Source: Rhizobacter sp. (GTDB taxonomy: Bacteria > Pseudomonadota > Gammaproteobacteria > Burkholderiales > Burkholderiaceae_C). Taken from it: a DNA stretch of 6,585 nt. The position numbers and the translations under genes are program-made. Location of the stretch: the NCBI GenBank assembly GCA_025359585.1, contig JANYFX010000687.1, forward strand, positions 1 through 6,585, in the 5' to 3' direction. This document shows, piece after piece, positions 5,662 through 6,585 of this stretch. Below the pieces are notes generated by a model. It saw nothing but the letters and a program-made list of their open reading frames with translations. It made no database searches and had not been told where the DNA came from. Within the stretch, counting starts at the first letter, position 1. Each line of letters begins with the position of its first letter.

Positions 5662-6243
5662 TCAGGGCTGGACCCAGCGCGCGCCGCGCTCGTCGAACAC
5701 CGCGCGGCGGTGGCCGTCACGGTGCAGTTCCAGCCAGTCGATCGCCAGCACCTGGGCGTTGATCACCGCGAAGTACTCGCGCTTGAGCGGATCGGCCGCA
5801 GGCACCTCGGGTTCGTCCACACGTTGGCCCGGGAGCGTGTCGAGCGCCGCGCCCGGCGGCAGGCGGGCCAGGTAGTCTTGCGCGGCCGGCGTGAGCTTGA
5901 TGCGGGCCCAGCGCGACGTGGCCGCGAGGCCGGTCATCTCCAGCGACAGCAAGACACGGCAGCGCAACTGCCAGCTCATCGTGCGCGACCACATCACCAT
6001 CGTGGCGCGCGGGTGGCGCAGCAACTGCGCGACCTTGCCGGCGCGGTCGTCGGTGAAGCTGAGCAACTGCTTTTGCGCTGCGTCCACTTCGCGCAGGATC
6101 ACGGTGCGTGCATCGGCCGCGTCGCCATTCACCGTGGCCAGCACCGGGGCGCGCCACTCGTGGTGTTTGTCGTGCGTGGCACGCTCGAGCTGCTGCCAGA
6201 CCTCGGCTTCGATCTCGGCGAGCGAGGCCAGCCGATCGGTCAT
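5662..6243 (-). CDS. Pyridoxamine 5'-phosphate oxidase-like FMN-binding protein
   Basis: This 193-residue protein has the split-barrel flavin-binding fold of the pyridoxamine-phosphate-oxidase superfamily. HEWRAPVLATVNGDAADART (28-47) leads into RTVILREVD (46-54), the expected first strands. SFTDDRAGKVAQLLRHPRA (62-80) is the typical FMN-phosphate-binding region, and WQLRCRV (91-97) matches the QLR-type strand after it. The end, AIDWLELHRDGHRRAVFD (167-184), resembles the C-terminal part of the PdxH-like groups. It probably binds FMN in the cytoplasm, but the substrate is unknown. It looks closer to the general pyridox_oxase_2/Alr4036-like group than to true PdxH, so I give no symbol. The ATG at 6243 has AAGGAA at 6251-6256, seven bases upstream, inside the end of lysS. 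One base separates it from the lysS stop, which indicates cotranscription and coupling. A true PdxH is the main alternative. Confidence 0.82.
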   Translation of the reverse strand: MTDRLASLAEIEAEVWQQLERATHDKHHEWRAPVLATVNGDAADARTVILREVDAAQKQLLSFTDDRAGKVAQLLRHPRATMVMWSRTMSWQLRCRVLLSLEMTGLAATSRWARIKLTPAAQDYLARLPPGAALDTLPGQRVDEPEVPAADPLKREYFAVINAQVLAIDWLELHRDGHRRAVFDERGARWVQP

Positions 6244-6244
6244 G

Positions 6245-6585
6245 TCACGCTTCCTTGCGCAGGGACGGGAACAGGATCACGTCGCGGATGCTCGGCGAAT
6301 CGGTGATCAGCATCATCAGCCGGTCGATGCCGATGCCGCAGCCGCCGGTGGGCGGCATGCCGTATTCGAGCGCGCGGATGAAGTCGGCGTCATAGAACAT
6401 CGCTTCTTCGTCGCCGGCTTCCTTGTTGGCCACCTGCGACTGGAAGCGCGCGGCCTGGTCTTCGGCGTCGTTCAGCTCCGAGAAGCCGTTGGCGTATTCG
6501 CGGCCGGTGATGAAAAGCTCGAAGCGTTCGGTGATCGACGGGTCGGCGTCCGAGGCGCGCGCCAGCGGAGAGACCTCGACGGGGT
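6245..6585 (-). CDS. lysS: Lysyl-tRNA synthetase, class II (C-terminal 112 residues, partial)
   Basis: This is the C-terminal part of the class II enzyme that attaches lysine to tRNA-Lys, an essential cytoplasmic step of translation. The visible fragment opens with PVEVSPLAR, then REYANGFSELNDAEDQAARF (fragment residues 29-48) and DEEAMFYDADFIRALEYG. It ends with class II motif 3, GGCGIGIDRLMML (80-92), whose Arg contacts ATP, and IRDVILFPSLR (99-109). These match the end of E. coli LysS nearly segment by segment, including the usual short tail after the ILFP motif, so the C-terminus is intact. The first complete codon in the window is at 6581-6583; the start, the OB-fold anticodon-binding domain and motifs 1 and 2 lie beyond the right edge. 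The downstream flavoprotein gene starts one base after its stop. Confidence 0.97.
   Translation of the reverse strand, partial: PVEVSPLARASDADPSITERFELFITGREYANGFSELNDAEDQAARFQSQVANKEAGDEEAMFYDADFIRALEYGMPPTGGCGIGIDRLMMLITDSPSIRDVILFPSLRKEA

Noticed and set aside
5710..6306. A 198-codon plus-strand open frame opposite the flavoprotein gene
   Set aside because: It runs antisense to a recognisable split-barrel flavoprotein and into lysS, with an Arg/His-rich composition typical of antisense frames.

Overview
This 6,585-base window is GC-rich chromosomal DNA. Its protein sequences look like those of a betaproteobacterium of the order Burkholderiales (Rubrivivax/Methylibium/Ideonella-like lineages). 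That placement is inferred from the style of the proteins and the gene neighbourhood; no search was run. I find eight protein-coding genes, two of them cut by the window edges. There is no RNA gene, insertion sequence, prophage or CRISPR array. Coding density is very high, and the longest gene-free stretch is about 109 bases.

Left part, minus strand (1-1374): a GbsR/MarR-type winged-helix regulator is followed after 15 bases by the gene for subunit I of a bd-type quinol oxidase of the cyanide-insensitive (CIO) subclass, which runs off the left edge. The two probably form one operon. The short divergent region 1375-1483 carries a TTCAG-N6-CTGAA inverted repeat that is a plausible operator for the regulator.

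Centre, plus strand (1484-4831): a DUF3429 membrane protein (TTG start), an M61-family metallopeptidase with a PDZ domain, and a membrane-anchored DUF3108 protein with a long Ala/Pro linker. They are spaced 22 bases apart and then overlap by 16 bases, so they are probably cotranscribed. A free-standing enoyl-CoA hydratase gene (4873-5661) follows with its own strong ribosome binding site.

Right part, minus strand (5662-6585): the C-terminal end of lysyl-tRNA synthetase is followed after a single base by a pyridoxamine-phosphate-oxidase-like flavoprotein. The last gene converges on the enoyl-CoA hydratase gene with no intergenic base, the two stop codons forming TGATCA.

The window is mostly ordinary housekeeping and conserved-hypothetical chromosome. 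I do not see a convincing undescribed multi-gene system. The points most worth a second look are the candidate operator and possibly leaderless start of the oxidase-linked regulator, and the tightly packed M61 peptidase/DUF3108 pair.
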